Below are positions 35,029-53,186 of a stretch of 64,000 nucleotides of DNA, piece after piece. The notes under the pieces were generated by a model. That model searched no databases. It saw only the letters and a program-made list of their open reading frames with translations, and was not told where the DNA came from. The first letter of the stretch is position 1. Every line of letters begins with the position of its first letter. Source of the DNA: Adiantum capillus-veneris (lineage: Eukaryota > Streptophyta > Polypodiopsida > Polypodiales > Pteridaceae); assembly GCA_014529385.2 (NCBI GenBank), contig CM043958.1:90605025-90669024 (forward strand), written 5' to 3'. Made by a program: the position numbers and the translations under genes.

Positions 35029-35260
35029 GCCTTGAGAAGAAAACCATGCCTTCTTCCCCGCCATGGCTCCACCCTCCTTCCTCCTCTCCATCTTGCTCCG
35101 ATACCAGTGAAAGGACAGAGGAACTGACATGCTAATCTCCACCCAGCCATGCCCTATATAGTCCCTTGGCCTTCTAAATATAGGGACCCCCTTGACTGCA
35201 TGTCCGTCCTCGCCATTGGCCCGGGCCAAGTCCTTAGGGTACAGGACCCGTGTCCTGACA
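29839..35260 (-). mobile_element. Family A element copy A2, both LTRs present
   Basis: Minus strand: 5' LTR 35,108-35,260, primer site CTGGTATCGGAGC (35,095-35,107), GA/CT tract 34,990-35,023, non-coding interior with a second GA tract at 32,590-32,641, pre-polypurine hairpin 30,001-30,018, polypurine tract CCAAGTGGGGAGTAA, and 3' LTR 29,839-29,979. It is about 5.4 kb and lacks any gag or pol sequence. No target duplication is expected or seen, because its LTRs are joined to neighbouring family A units on both sides. I could not identify any conserved protein in the interior. Confidence 0.75.
33297..33380. repeat. Three tandem hairpin-forming units in A2
   Basis: The 15-mer ATGGCTCATAGCCAT, a 6-bp inverted repeat around CAT, occurs at 33,297 and 33,361, with a one-base variant near 33,332. 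Other family A copies have a single diverged version (e.g. 13,805, 22,775, 56,405). Confidence 0.75.
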
Positions 35261-37480
35261 TTACTTCCCCCTTAAGGAAGAGTTTTCGTCCTCGAAAACA
35301 CAAGTAGTAACATCTTCTTAAGAATATTGGTGTTCTCTTTATTGACGTCCCATAAGTGAGCCAGTTGTCTATATGACCGATAATTGGTGCAGTGAGGAGG
35401 TTCAATGAAACCAAGAGGAATATCTTGATTTTTAACATTGTTGTCCGTTTGCAACCACTTTATAACTCACTTGAGTGCTGTAAAGGAGGAACCACAACTA
35501 AGAGTTGTCCAAAGGCATAACCAGTTGTCAGATCTTCTAAAGGTACTGGGGTAATGCAAGGAAACCTTGGCGTAACTTTCCATGCAGTTTTGAGCCAGAT
35601 TTCCTACTCGCCTGAGTATTTTGAACAGTCCGTTACATGTTCATCCCTAATGAAGATTACTTGCCAACATGCTCTGGCAGCACACCTGGTAAGTCCTTGA
35701 CGTATGAAAGTATTGACACAATCTCCAACCCCACCACAAGAGGTATTCAAAGTCGAAAATCGTACTTAGCAAATTCTAGAATAGGGAGAAAATCATCTAT
35801 TTAGAAATGCGTTGTGTTAACGTATGCTCTTAGCAGATCCTTTAGCACAAGATTACTCTTTTTAATCTTTGTAATCTACCTATCCCCTTCGATAACTGAC
35901 AATACTGAGGTGTGTTTTCCTCACGGTTTACATGGTAAACGGGAAATCACGGTAGTGTTTAACATTGGTAAAGAATCAACAATGTCTGAAATAACCATCG
36001 TGGTTAACTTGAAAAAAATCCAGAAACGCCCAAACCGAGCCATGACCTCTATTGGTGATTAGTGGATTTAAAAGTAATCTCATAGAGATAGTGCACATAG
36101 AGTGCAAAAATGCTTCATAAGCAACAACCTGTGGAATATGCATGCCGTTCCAAATCAGCGTTTGCTAAACACTAGGGCCCATAACACCTAGTAGGCATGC
36201 ATTTAGCAAAAGCAGATGCGAACCTTTATATCCATGGTGATCCTTGCCTTCAACTTGTCGCAAATGTGATACACCTAGCACACATTAAAGAGGATTGTAA
36301 ATAGTTCTGAAAAGAAAGTAAATACTTTCAGTTGCAATCTTTTGCAAGCCTTGCTGAAATGTCTGAACCATAATAGAAGGTGAAACAGTGATCACGTCTA
36401 GGTACAAACAATGAAACTTTTTCATTTCTATATGTGTAAACAACCATCTGTAATGTTGTTTAGCAATACCTGTACCTTAACAAGTCATTCTAAGTATCCG
36501 ACAATTTCTGGCCACGAAATTGCTCCCAATACGTCGTGCTAAAAATGGTCTAGAAAATAGATGTGACCAGCACTTAGGGACTTTGTCGTGACACATATTT
36601 GAAATAGGGGGCACCAGTGTCAGTCCTAGAGACTCATATTTGCCACATGTGGAATATGTCTCAACTAAGGATGTCTGAAAAAGAACATCCTACAAGTACA
36701 AGATGTACTTGTGTGTGGAGGTAGCTCTAAACACTTTACGACAGGAGTGAGAGGGACCCTCATTCATTGCTCCACACTGGCTAAACCGAATTCCTTGAGT
36801 TCCTAGACCGTGTTGTATCCCATGTGACAACATGTGCCAAATTGAACCCTACAAGTAGGTTCGTAACAGCATAAGGCAGAAAGATAGATTGGCTACTTGG
36901 CCCAAAATACTTTGTGCGGACATGCCCTTGGCATGACTTTGTAACATTCAAGCGTACTTATACGTCTTGAAAAACCAAGCCAAGCATACTAAAAATGGAA
37001 TAACACCAAATCAATAGATGCATACCTGGAGATTCGAACGTAATGTTCACTTACCCGTATTCAAATGGGGAGGAGCACGTCCCCTACCTGAAAAAACAAA
37101 CAGCATTGCAATGGGAAGCCTGGTTGTTGCCTTTGCAATCCAAGCTCTTGGATTAGAATCTACGTAGTCAAACCCCTTGATAAGACTCTTTGTAGAAACT
37201 GCTCAACTAGAAGATAATGATAACCAACATAGTTAACCGTGTACAGATTGAGTGGAATCAACTTGAACAGTGTGTTCGTCTGCTACCGCGTGGTAGAGTG
37301 CGGAATTGTTTTCTTGAAAGTATAACTGGGAGAGATCAACTGTGATCCTCAATGCATATCAAACTGTGATCCTTAATGTCTATGGGGTGATGTAGCAATC
37401 ACCTGTCGGATCTTACCCCAAAACAGTATGTCCGTAGACACTCCGTAGTGCTATGTCCATAGACACTCCGTATGTCCATA
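35261..37480 (-). mobile_element. Family A element copy A3 (5' truncated)
   Basis: Minus-strand 3' part of a family A element. Its hairpin (35,282-35,299) and polypurine tract (AAGGGGGAAGTAA) lead directly into the LTR at 35,108-35,260, which is also the 5' LTR of A2. The interior is nearly identical to A1 24,729-26,700, except for a 20-bp deletion near 35,931. It stops at about 37,480 in a short triplicated TGTCCATAGACACTCCGTA-type motif. Confidence 0.7.
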
Positions 37481-37872
37481 GACCTTTGTTGCCTCTCTTC
37501 TTGGTCCTTAGAGCCATGTTTCACCTCCTTCCCCTTGCCACCTGACTTTTTCACAAATTTCATCTTCACCATGTCTCCCTCTCTAGCCATGGTTGATTTC
37601 TCCGATACAAGCTTAGGCTTTTTTCTTCCTGAGAAGGAGTTCGTAGCCATCATGGGACCCATCATCATTCTCACCATTGAAGACACGAATGCAAGCATTA
37701 TTTACATAATACAAACGATTTGGGCCAAGCACCTCCATCCCTGTGTCCAACAGTGAATCTTGTGGGAGGGGGGGGGGGCTGGGGGGGGGGGCCGGGAGGG
37801 GTGATTTGAGATCCCAATGGAAGGAAGTGGATGTCATAGTCCTTGTGATGTCAGGTTTATCTACACATGGCT
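37481..37872 (-). other. Unassigned segment with G tracts; possible gene fragment
   Basis: Two overlapping minus-strand frames are open here (37,837-37,613 and 37,698 to about 37,480), the second basic with KKPKLVSEKSTMARE. Neither matches a family I know. Two G runs (about 37,767-37,793) interrupt the sequence. It could be a relic exon or captured fragment. Weak support. Confidence 0.25.
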
Positions 37873-37879
37873 AGAGATT

Positions 37880-38380
37880 TTGGTAATTTCCTCAAAAAAT
37901 AACAAAAAATTTACCAAAATACCCCTCTAATTTGTGGAGATTACTTAAATACCCTTCAAATTTCAAAAATTACCAAAATACCCTTGCATCTATTTTGGTT
38001 GGAGTTCAAGATTTTCTAATCTTTATTACTTTTTGACAATTAAGATCCGTTTTTTAGTGCTTAGCATGTACTGTCACAAATTACCTCTCAAAAAGGGAAA
38101 TTATGTCTAAAAATAATGAAGAAATTCTTCTCCAAAGCCTACACAACATAGCCAAATGGTAGTTTTAGCATCTTGTATCGATAGACAATAGTTCTTATGA
38201 AAAGCTACAAATTTTTTCACCTTTCAAGAAATTTCTTGGGAATTTTGGAAAAATTGAAGGGGCATTTTGGGAATTTGTGACAAAATATTGGGTGTTCTAT
38301 TAATTTTTGAAATTTGAGGGTTATTTTGGGAATTTCGGTAAATTAGAGGGGTATTTTGGTAATTTTCACAAAAATAAACT
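37880..38380. mobile_element. MITE-like element with long terminal inverted repeats
   Basis: The left arm (37,880-37,985) and the reverse complement of the right arm (about 38,228-38,378) share TTACCAAAATACCCCTCTAA and CAAATTTCAAAAATTA. Each arm also contains a direct repeat of the TTACCAAAATACCC motif every 30-45 bp. The middle (about 240 bp) has no ORF. Length and structure fit a non-autonomous Mutator-like or other TIR element. CTAGA occurs just outside both ends (37,871 and 38,379), but a clean target duplication is not proven. Confidence 0.65.
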
Positions 38381-39835
38381 AGATGCCAACCAAACGGACC
38401 TCGCATCCCACGCGCCTGATTCACCACAATAGATCCCATCCGGTCCTTCATTAAAGACCTCGTCGGATAGTCACTAACCTTTCTCTTGAAAGGCAGTAAC
38501 CTTAACTCCGCAGCCAAGATTTCCATCTTATACAAGCTTAGAGGCGCGAATGCGCACGAACGTTGAAAGCAGTAGTCTGAAGCAGCAAATACGATGTAAC
38601 TACTTGCGCCTATGTCAATTTTGGCCTAATTGCACCGAGTTATATGCAACTAATAACTATGCCAACTACTTTTATCTTCAACTATTCTGAAGAGACCATG
38701 CCTGCTCTTTCAAGGCACTCCATTGCTCCACCTTGTATTCATCAATTTTACTATGGAGATATTCATCAAGGTGCCTATAACCAACAATGATCAAGAGAGT
38801 GGCGCCCATATAGCTAAAACACCCCATAGAAGAGGGCACAATCCAAAGTAGCACTCACATAAAGCTATGTGCACCTACAAGGGGATGTCGTGGAGTACCA
38901 CATGGGCACCCTTCAAGTTTTAAGACATCATACAAGACAAGTAGAATTTATAAGGCTAGACCCACTTCGGGAGATAACTCCTCGAATGTAGGTTTCAAAG
39001 ACCAACCTCTTAAAATGTTTACAACAGGAAGAAACCATACATATCTAGAAATGAATTGGGTTCTTGGGATTTTGGCTAGCACATATTAGCAGCTTACAAG
39101 ATAGCCTTGAGAAGGTTTTCATACAGCCCACTTTATGTACAAAAAGGCTCTATCAACGCACTCATTTCCTGTGTTTGCTACATTCCATGGGGCAGTAATC
39201 TGCAGTGTGTGCTCGTCGATTGAAATTATCTGCAATTTAGCATATAATTCAAGTAGACCCTATTTGGGCCTCCCACAATGAACATCATCATAGCAATTGG
39301 GGTACCCTGGCTCAAGGACAAGCAACTTTCAGAATTGCAGATATGGCTCCAAAATTTGGAATGCAGGGAAAAACCCCATTCTTTCTTGATTTGGCTCATT
39401 CTCACTTCAGTGAGCATGAGCTTGAAAACAAAAAGGTATTTTACAAGATGTGGGTGAAGATTCCCACATCAGGCAGAAGTTTGAGCTGCCCAGTAATGGA
39501 ATTGAGTCCAGTTTGGTAAGAATTTTCTTTCTCAAGCTCATCATTAAGAAATTTAAGAATGAAATTGTATCCAATATTGGGGGGAAAGCTCCAAACGACA
39601 CACTTCCAGCTTCATCTTAAGCTTGAGGCCAAGGATGTAAGCTGCGATCCATTTTCATACCTAGCTCTGCAGGGGCTTTGAGCAATTTGCAATGCAGCTT
39701 TCATGGACTTCACTGCTGCAAACACCGAGTTGGAGCAGAGGAGTAGCAGGGGAGGACTTGAGCTTATTGCATTAAAAACAGTCCCTCCATAGCTCATCAA
39801 GAATCTTTCTTATGGTCAACCACCTTCATAGCTCA
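38381..39835. other. Intergenic and probable MET1 3'-UTR sequence
   Basis: No credible gene. The part nearest MET1 (about 39,230-39,835) is probably its 3' untranslated region; I could not place a clear polyadenylation signal. A 25-bp stretch around the MET1 stop codon is repeated at about 39,788-39,812 and 39,827-39,851. The 38,224-38,535 minus frame partly reads the MITE arm. Confidence 0.4.
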
Positions 39836-46449
<6,614 letters not shown>

Positions 46450-47890
46450 GGAAGCTCGTAAAGGGGCAAGGAGGACAGAGAGATCGAAAAGGAAGATTAG
46501 CCAGAGGAAGCCATGGGAGGGGAGGGAGACCAAATTGAAAAGTGGGCGGGAGCGAAAAGGGGATTGGAGGGCGGGAAAATAGAGCCCCACCTGAGTGGAG
46601 AGCTTACAGATCCACGCGGCTATGGCGGGAGACGTGAAAATCTGAGCGCCAAGTTTTCAAAGAGCAATACCTACCCATTTCTTTTGCTTTCCCCAATTCA
46701 TAGCTCAGGTCCCTAGTCTTCCCCTCCCAAATGTAGGAGAGGAAAGTTGATCTCGCTTGTGTGAGTGTTTTTGGCTGGACCGTTGGATTACATTCCAAAG
46801 CCAAATGTTTTTCCCTACTTTTGATAAGTTGCAGTGTTCATGTTTTAGCCCACTTTTGACATTCAAGAGAAGTGACAAAGATTTGCCTGTGAAGGGCTAC
46901 TGCAGAAATTTGCCCCTCTTGTGAAGAGCCGGACCAAAGACAATGTATGGCACCTTTTAAGGAAAAAATGGATACATATACATGTACTAGTATGGCCTAT
47001 CGCCTTCGGCAGCCTCTCTCTCTCCCTCTCTCCCTTTTTATCGCGTGCAAAGGGGCTTTTTTGGTTTTGGACTTTAGCTTTTAGGTCGCAGATTGCGACA
47101 CGCGTAAAGGGCTTCCCCTTTCGTCATATTATGTTAGTAGATATTATACACTCTGAGGTATAATATGATGATTTTCTTATCAGAGTTGGAAGTTGAAGAC
47201 CAAATCTCCCAAGTTGCACTTTTATCTATGTGACTTCATACATTTTTGTGTTGAATTTGGCTTTGAAAATTAAGTGCAGATTTGGCGATTTCATATTTTG
47301 AAAGGCGCAAAAAAATGTATGGATCATTTGAAGGACAATTTTTTAAAAGTGCCCTTCATAGGCTAGACCTTCCATAAAAAGTAGAAGGCCACCTTGCAAA
47401 ACTGAAGGCTATTATGATTGAGTGTTTCTCATCATGTTGCGTAGAGTCTTTGGCCAGCTCAAAGCAGATGCCATAGCGTTGCTTAATTGAAATTTTGTCG
47501 TCCTTCAAATTATGCACTTGGTAGATAAATAGAGATGTCATTGATACAATGGGAAAAGGAAATGCTTCTCTAGGTTTCACTTCATTGCATGGGAAAGTTC
47601 TCAAAGGTGTACAATTTTTTGTGTTTGAAATTAGTTGACGGCCCATGGGTGCTAATATTAGGTATAAGTTACACGAGGGGTAGTGGGGTAGATTCAATCG
47701 GAGGTCACCTCGACACTATATACCAAAGATTGGGTCTTCAATGAAGACCCACCAGTGGGATCGACAATCGAATTGGGTCATGTTCTTTAGAATTGTAGGG
47801 GGTCGTTGGATGGGGTTCGTATTTATTTTTTATGTCCTTGTTACTTTTGCATGCGTTGGTTTAGCTTATATAGGTGTGAAGTGGAGGGTT
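46450..47890. other. MET1 upstream region and intergenic sequence
   Basis: It contains the presumed MET1 promoter (minus direction, from 46,450 upward); I see no convincing TATA box. A short CT-rich stretch lies at 47,012-47,035. The rest is AT-rich with no gene I can support. Confidence 0.4.
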
Positions 47891-47899
47891 GGACAAGCG

Positions 47900-48075
47900 A
47901 ACCCACACGGACGCATGGTTAGGGCAGCTACTTGTCATCACGAGGGTCGTGGGTTCGAGGCTCAAGCCGCCAAACCAAGAAGTCAAGGTGAGTAGTCCTT
48001 TGTAGGCCGTCCATCCTCCTCGAGATCCCTGCAAAGTTCTACCCACCGTTGATCCCATCGCCTTGGTTTTTTCAA
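47900..48075 (+). mobile_element. SINE-like tRNA-derived sequence
   Basis: TGGTTAGGGCAG (47,917-47,928) resembles a Pol III box A and GGTTCGAGGCT (47,952-47,962) a box B, spaced as in a tRNA gene, but the intervening sequence does not fold into a normal tRNA cloverleaf. A T-rich end follows near 48,065-48,072. This fits the tRNA-related head of a plant SINE. No target duplication was identified. Confidence 0.4.
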
Positions 48076-48354
48076 GACCTCAAAACCTCACACCATGCCG
48101 CACTTGCATGTCAAGCTTAGAACCTTGGCCCTCCTTACTTCTATATTTCATTTCAATTAGATGGAGTCTTTGTAGCTTAGATATAATATTAAGTTTAGAT
48201 TTCATATGCCATCACCTAAAACTCTCACACCATGCACCAGTTATATGTTGAGCTTAGAACCTCGGCCCTTAGAACACACTATTGATGCCAACAAATGTAA
48301 TTTTTTTACGAGTATTTTTTTGGAATTCGGCGAGCAGATTTCAAAAAGATTCTT

Positions 48355-48436
48355 TCTTTCTCTCAACCCTTCATAGTTGAGGATCCGCTCTTCAACTCTT
48401 TCTTTCTCTCGACCCTTCATAGTTGAGGATCCGCTC
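48355..48436. repeat. Direct duplication, 36-bp unit
   Basis: TCTTTCTCTC...CCGCTC occurs at 48,355-48,390 and 48,401-48,436 with one substitution. Confidence 0.9.
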
Positions 48437-48529
48437 CTTTTTTCTCTCTCCTGATCCTCCCTCGTCCTCTCTTTTTCTCTCTCATAGAATTTCTTCCTTG
48501 GTGAAAACACACCTCGGTCAAACATCTAT

Positions 48530-48606
48530 TATTCACAAATCTCCCTCTTTTCTGTCTCTCTCATGTACACTCATACAAGCACATAAATTGACCCAAAGCA
48601 TTACAC

Positions 48607-48669
<63 letters not shown>

Positions 48670-49164
48670 CATCATAATTTATGTCGAGCAAAAAGTAATC
48701 CCACCAACCGGACAATGCTACACCCGAATCTTTTCTACCTCACTTATGTACACCCATATATATGCGCGCACATATACAAGCACAAATTGTGCATCCAAAT
48801 CATTGCACACACACTCTTTTAAAACATCGTGATATATGTCAAGCAACAAGTTTAACCACCAACTGGATAATGATACATACACTTGAATCATTTGTAACGA
48901 GATAAATTTTAAGGGTTTACAATCCAAAATAATACAATCCAATTTTGTCCTGGTAAATCTCCCTCTTTCCCGCCTCACTCATGTACACTCATACACGTGC
49001 ACAAAAATACACCCAAAGCATTGCACACACACTCTTTTCAAACATCATTATATACATCGATCAGCAAATTTACCACAAACCGAACAATGATAAATATACT
49101 TGAATCATTCTCAACAAGCCAATTTGAAGAGGCTACAATCCAAAATAATCTAATCTAGCTTTGA
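48530..49164. repeat. Three diverged tandem units of about 180-235 bp
   Basis: Each unit has CTCATGTACACTCATAC-like sequence, then CATTGCACACACACTCTTTT and an AAACATC(A/G)T(G/T)ATAT segment (anchors near 48,562, 48,746 and 48,980). The first unit contains a (CT)n tract at 48,608-48,665. The array ends exactly where element C begins. Confidence 0.65.
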
Positions 49165-50663
49165 TGTCATAAAATATAATACCTAACCAATCCAACTGAT
49201 TTTTTCATATTAAATTGATCATTTAATGTGGGAGAATAGACACGAACAAGGGTTAGAAAATAGACATGTGCTTATGGATCTATCTCAACACGTGGCCAAA
49301 GTTAAAAGGGTTCAAATGAGAGATGATATGTCAAAGGGCAAGGCTAGCTAATGGACCTTAAAGACCATAGGGTTAGCGTCATTAAAGACCTCAAATGGTT
49401 AGTTAGTGTTAAAAGTCCTTTGACCTTAGGCAAGCTAGGGTTGTGCTTGAGGTGTTTGATGAATGAGATGCTTGAGAAGCTTGTCATGCTTGAGATGCTA
49501 GGGTTGTACTTGAGGTGGGAACCCGGCCCAAGCTTGAGGGGCTTGAGGTGTCACAAAAGTCAACAAGGATCCCTACAAGGAGGGGACGAGCCCTACAAAT
49601 AGAGGCATGAGAGAGAACACACACACCCTCACACCCACAAGGCAAAGCCTAGTCCAAGGAGCCAACAAGGACACATGTCAAGCTCCACTTCATGTTGCCC
49701 TCATGGTGTGCCTAAAGCCTATTGGTTGGCCTCCCAAGGGTTCCAATGATAATTTAGTTGATTTAATTAATTGTTTATGCATTTATCAAGTCCTCTCTCT
49801 CAAAGGGGAAAGGGGGACACTTGTCCCAAGGCTACCCTTGTTGCTTGATATGCACCAAGCATATGAATGGCTAGGCTTGGGAAGGCCAGTGAGCTTTCAC
49901 CTTGACCTAGAAGAGGGGGTCGACCCAAGCAATGAGGGGGACTGCTTGCAGGATATACGCTCCCACACACACACACTCATTGTGTGAGGTGCAAAGTGCA
50001 AGAGCTCCATCTCCTTCTCCAAGCTTGTAGAGAGGTTGAGAGCCTACACCAACACTCTTGGCTATGGAATGCAAATCCAACCAAGAGCCATGCTCCAATG
50101 CTTAAGCTTGCCATCTTCTCCATCTTCATTACTATGCTATTATGTATGCTAAGCAAGAAGAGTAATTATAAGCAAGAAACTATTTCTTTCTCCTACGAAT
50201 GTTTCTTCTTCCTCTTCCCTATCCTCATTCCCCGCTAGCTCTCTCCACCTTTGAAGGTGTTTGAGGCCTTGGGACTGAGGCTGGGGATGGTTAATGCTTT
50301 TTACAAAGTCTATGTTATGCTCGTGATGCATGAAGCTTTCCATCTTCATTGCATCACCTAGGTCACAAGGAACACAAAGATTGTATTGTACCAAGTCTCT
50401 CTGGATGGGAGAATCTACAATACAAAATCTTATTGGAGGGGGGACCACCGGTTCCACATAAATCTGGTCCTCGACTATTATCAAGTTCTCTAAACTCTCT
50501 CTCTTGTAAAAGTATTGTTCATGCCAAGTTAATTAAGTACTATGGTTATGTTGCTACCGCTAAATAAGTTCACCCTCTATGTTCTCAAGTAGTCTCACAA
50601 AAATGCTCTCTCTAATTCTCTTAATTCCGCTATTCTCAAAGTTTATAGGCCATTTCCATTACA
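49165..50663 (+). repeat. 5' LTR of element C
   Basis: It starts TGTCATAAAA and ends CCATTTCCATTACA, directly followed by a primer site. It contains a GCTTGAGGTG/GCTTGAGATGCTAGGG short-repeat region (49,440-49,560) that yields a spurious Leu-rich frame. Confidence 0.85.
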
Positions 50664-50664
50664 T

Positions 50665-50676
50665 TGGTATCAGAGC
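50665..50676 (+). other. Primer binding site (initiator tRNA-Met) of element C
   Basis: TGGTATCAGAGC, one base after the LTR end CATTACA. Confidence 0.85.
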
Positions 50677-51129
50677 TATTGGTTTCTCTTTTCTTGCGTA
50701 AGAAAAGAGTTCCTTAAGTTTTCCATGAAAGACTGGGCCTATTTATTGCAATAGGATAAGTGGGATAGGGATCTATTATCTTGGTTGAGAAGGACTTAGT
50801 TCGAGGTACACCATTGGGAACTATAGTCTTAATAATGGAGCCTCCCGGGGCTTGCCTTTGGCTTAACCATTATTGAGCTACGAGCAAGCTCAACAGTAAC
50901 CATAATCAACCAAGCAATGTAAGACCCTCTCCACTAGTCTTTGCAATCAACAGTGTCTAAACCACGGGTGTGGCTGCTTGAGGACTGATTTTCAAAGGTA
51001 AAGAAGAGTAGCGACTAAGGTTTTTGAGGGTACAAAAGCACAAAGTAATCTATACATAAGTTTATAGGCCATTTCCATTACATTGGCATTCATGCTTTCG
51101 AGATGGGAGAAACTGTAACGGCCAACACA
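50677..51129 (+). other. Leader of element C with a duplicated LTR end
   Basis: Non-coding. AAGTTTATAGGCCATTTCCA and the bases after it up to ATTGG, i.e. the last 25 bp of the LTR plus the start of the primer site, recur at 51,058-51,086. Confidence 0.7.
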
Positions 51130-52800
51130 GCTTTCAAGGGACAACAAGCCTCCATTACTTCCTTAATTGGGAAATTGAGGCTTCTGTCCAAAGCTACGTC
51201 AACAAAGAAGACTTTTTCATCTCTTCTCTCAAAGATGAGGATGCTATCCTAGGGGCACCATGGTTCAATCGTATGGTTGCCAACATGAAGTTCCCTGAAG
51301 GAGAATCTACTTCACCTGCATGGAAAAGAACCTGGTCATACTATACCATTTGTAAATCCTCTTGAATCAATGAAAAGCTCAGCTTTTGCCTACATGATTT
51401 TTGTCAAAGAGTCCCTAAAAGGTCCTAATGTTTCATCAAATGTAAATGTAAGAATCAAGAAGAGCTAGACTTGTATAATTTTCTAAAAGGAATCCAAGAT
51501 GTGTTCATCGATGATATCCCTATGGACTTACCTCTAAAATGAGGGGATGATGACCATCGAATTGATCTCCTACCAGGAAGCTCACCGCCTAACAAGCCTT
51601 CTTATTGAGTTTCCCAAGCTCAACAAGAGGAGATCATGAGGCAAGTACAAGAATTGATACACAAAGGGATGGTGAGGCCTAGCTCCTCTCCCTTTTGTTC
51701 TCCAGTCCTTTTAGTGAAAAAGAAAGATGGTACATACCGCATGTGCATGGACTATCAAGCACTAAACCATATCACTATCAAAAACAAATTTCTTGTACCT
51801 CGGGTAGAAGTTCTGTTTGATAAACTACAAGGCTCTACCTACTTCAGTAGGATTGACCTTAAAAGTGGCTATTATCAAATAAGGATAGTGAATGAAGATA
51901 TCTCAAAGACCACGCGTGTTTCTTACAATGTTTGGCCTTTATGAATATCTAGTCATGCCTTTTGGCTTGACTAATGCACCGACCACCTTCAATCGTTTAA
52001 TGGAGAAACTCTATAGACCCTATCGCAAATTCACTAGAGTGTTCTTTTATGATATCATCATCTACTCCAAGTCCTTGGAGGAACACAAGCACATCTCCAA
52101 GCGATTTTTCAAGCATTGAGGCAAAACAAGGTTTTAACCAATCAAAAGAAAAGTAAAATTTTCTTTCAAGAGATTCAATACTTAGGTCATATTATCTCTC
52201 AAGATGGTATCTGTATGGATCCATCAAAGTTGAAAGTAATAAAAGCATGGCCTAACCCAAGGAATCTACATGAGCTAAGAAGCTTTATTGGTATGTGTGC
52301 ATACTATAGACGCTTCATAGAAAAATTCTCTCAAACAGCAGGATTATTACACGACTTAACAAAAATGAACGTTAAGTAATCATGGACTGCTAAGGAGCAA
52401 AATGCTTTTGACAACCTCAAAGAGAAGCTTACTTCCCAACCAGTCCTTATGCTTCCAAATCTCTCAAAGCCATTTGAGGTCCAATGTGATGCTTGTGGTG
52501 ATTGCCTTGGAACGGTCTTGCTTCAAGAAGGGCATACCATAGCATACGAGAGCCGAAGGCTCGATGCCAATGAACGAGTCTTGGGCATATATGAAAAAGA
52601 GCTTTTAGTTGCTCTACGTGTCCTAGACACATGGAAGCACTATCTATTGGGGACTCTGCGTATTTTGCAAACATACCACCAAAATCTTTAGTACTTCATG
52701 ATGCAAACCAACCTTTTCGACAAACAAATGAGGTGGGCAAATTTCCTTTTGCAATTTTATTTTCATATTGCTCACATTGCTTGTATACAAACATAAAAGA
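51130..52800 (+). pseudogene. Protease-RT-RNase H remnant of element C
   Basis: In order: a protease C-terminal remnant with DAILGAPWFNRM (about 51,230-51,290); the pre-RT segment with HRIDLLPGS; RT with [42 protein letters not shown] and FFYDIIIYS. The catalytic DD pair has become YD, so the active site is lost. RNase H follows with EVQCDA, IAYESRRL and WKHYLLGT. Breaks: frameshifts near 51,930 and 52,100, and stops near 52,377 and 52,690. Nothing recognisable follows the RNase H end (QMRWANFLLQF), so integrase is gone. The gag region is reduced to fragments. Confidence 0.85.
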
Positions 52801-53031
52801 GAAAAATATTTACTATTTGTTTGACACCACTTTGGAGTATATCAAAGTACTTACAAAGTGTTGTTGATTATGGAAAGTACCTCAACTCGTGTGAGTATGG
52901 ACATAGATTAATGTCAAATGCTCTCAATAACAATTCAATCTAGTTCAGAGTGCAAGCCACAATATGAGAGTTGGTCGGGTTCATAGCTCAAAAGATAACA
53001 TGAAAAAAGAAAAGCAGGGAGGTATTGGATG

Positions 53032-53186
53032 TGTAAGAGCATAGGGAGATAGACATGCCAATAACCACCCAATAATACCTATATATAGGCCCTTGGTCCT
53101 CCTATATATAGCCCCTGTACTGCATGTGTATCTATCGGCCCTTGGCCAGGGCCGTGCCCTCCTATAGTTCTACCCTTGGCATGACA
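53032..53186 (-). repeat. 3' LTR of A4
   Basis: 155 bp, TG...CA ends on the minus strand, with a CTATATATAGG promoter-like box. It directly follows the polypurine tract. Confidence 0.85.

Noticed and set aside
47911-47965. Functional tRNA gene
   Set aside because: Box A- and B-like motifs are present but no cloverleaf or mature 3' end is visible, so a SINE head is more likely.
49351-49602. Leu-rich frame in the element C LTR (and its match at 62,293-62,517)
   Set aside because: It is generated by short GCTTGAGATG-type repeats within both LTRs; not a gene.
52447-52674. Minus-strand frame opposite RNase H of element C
   Set aside because: Shadow of the conserved plus-strand RNase H codons.
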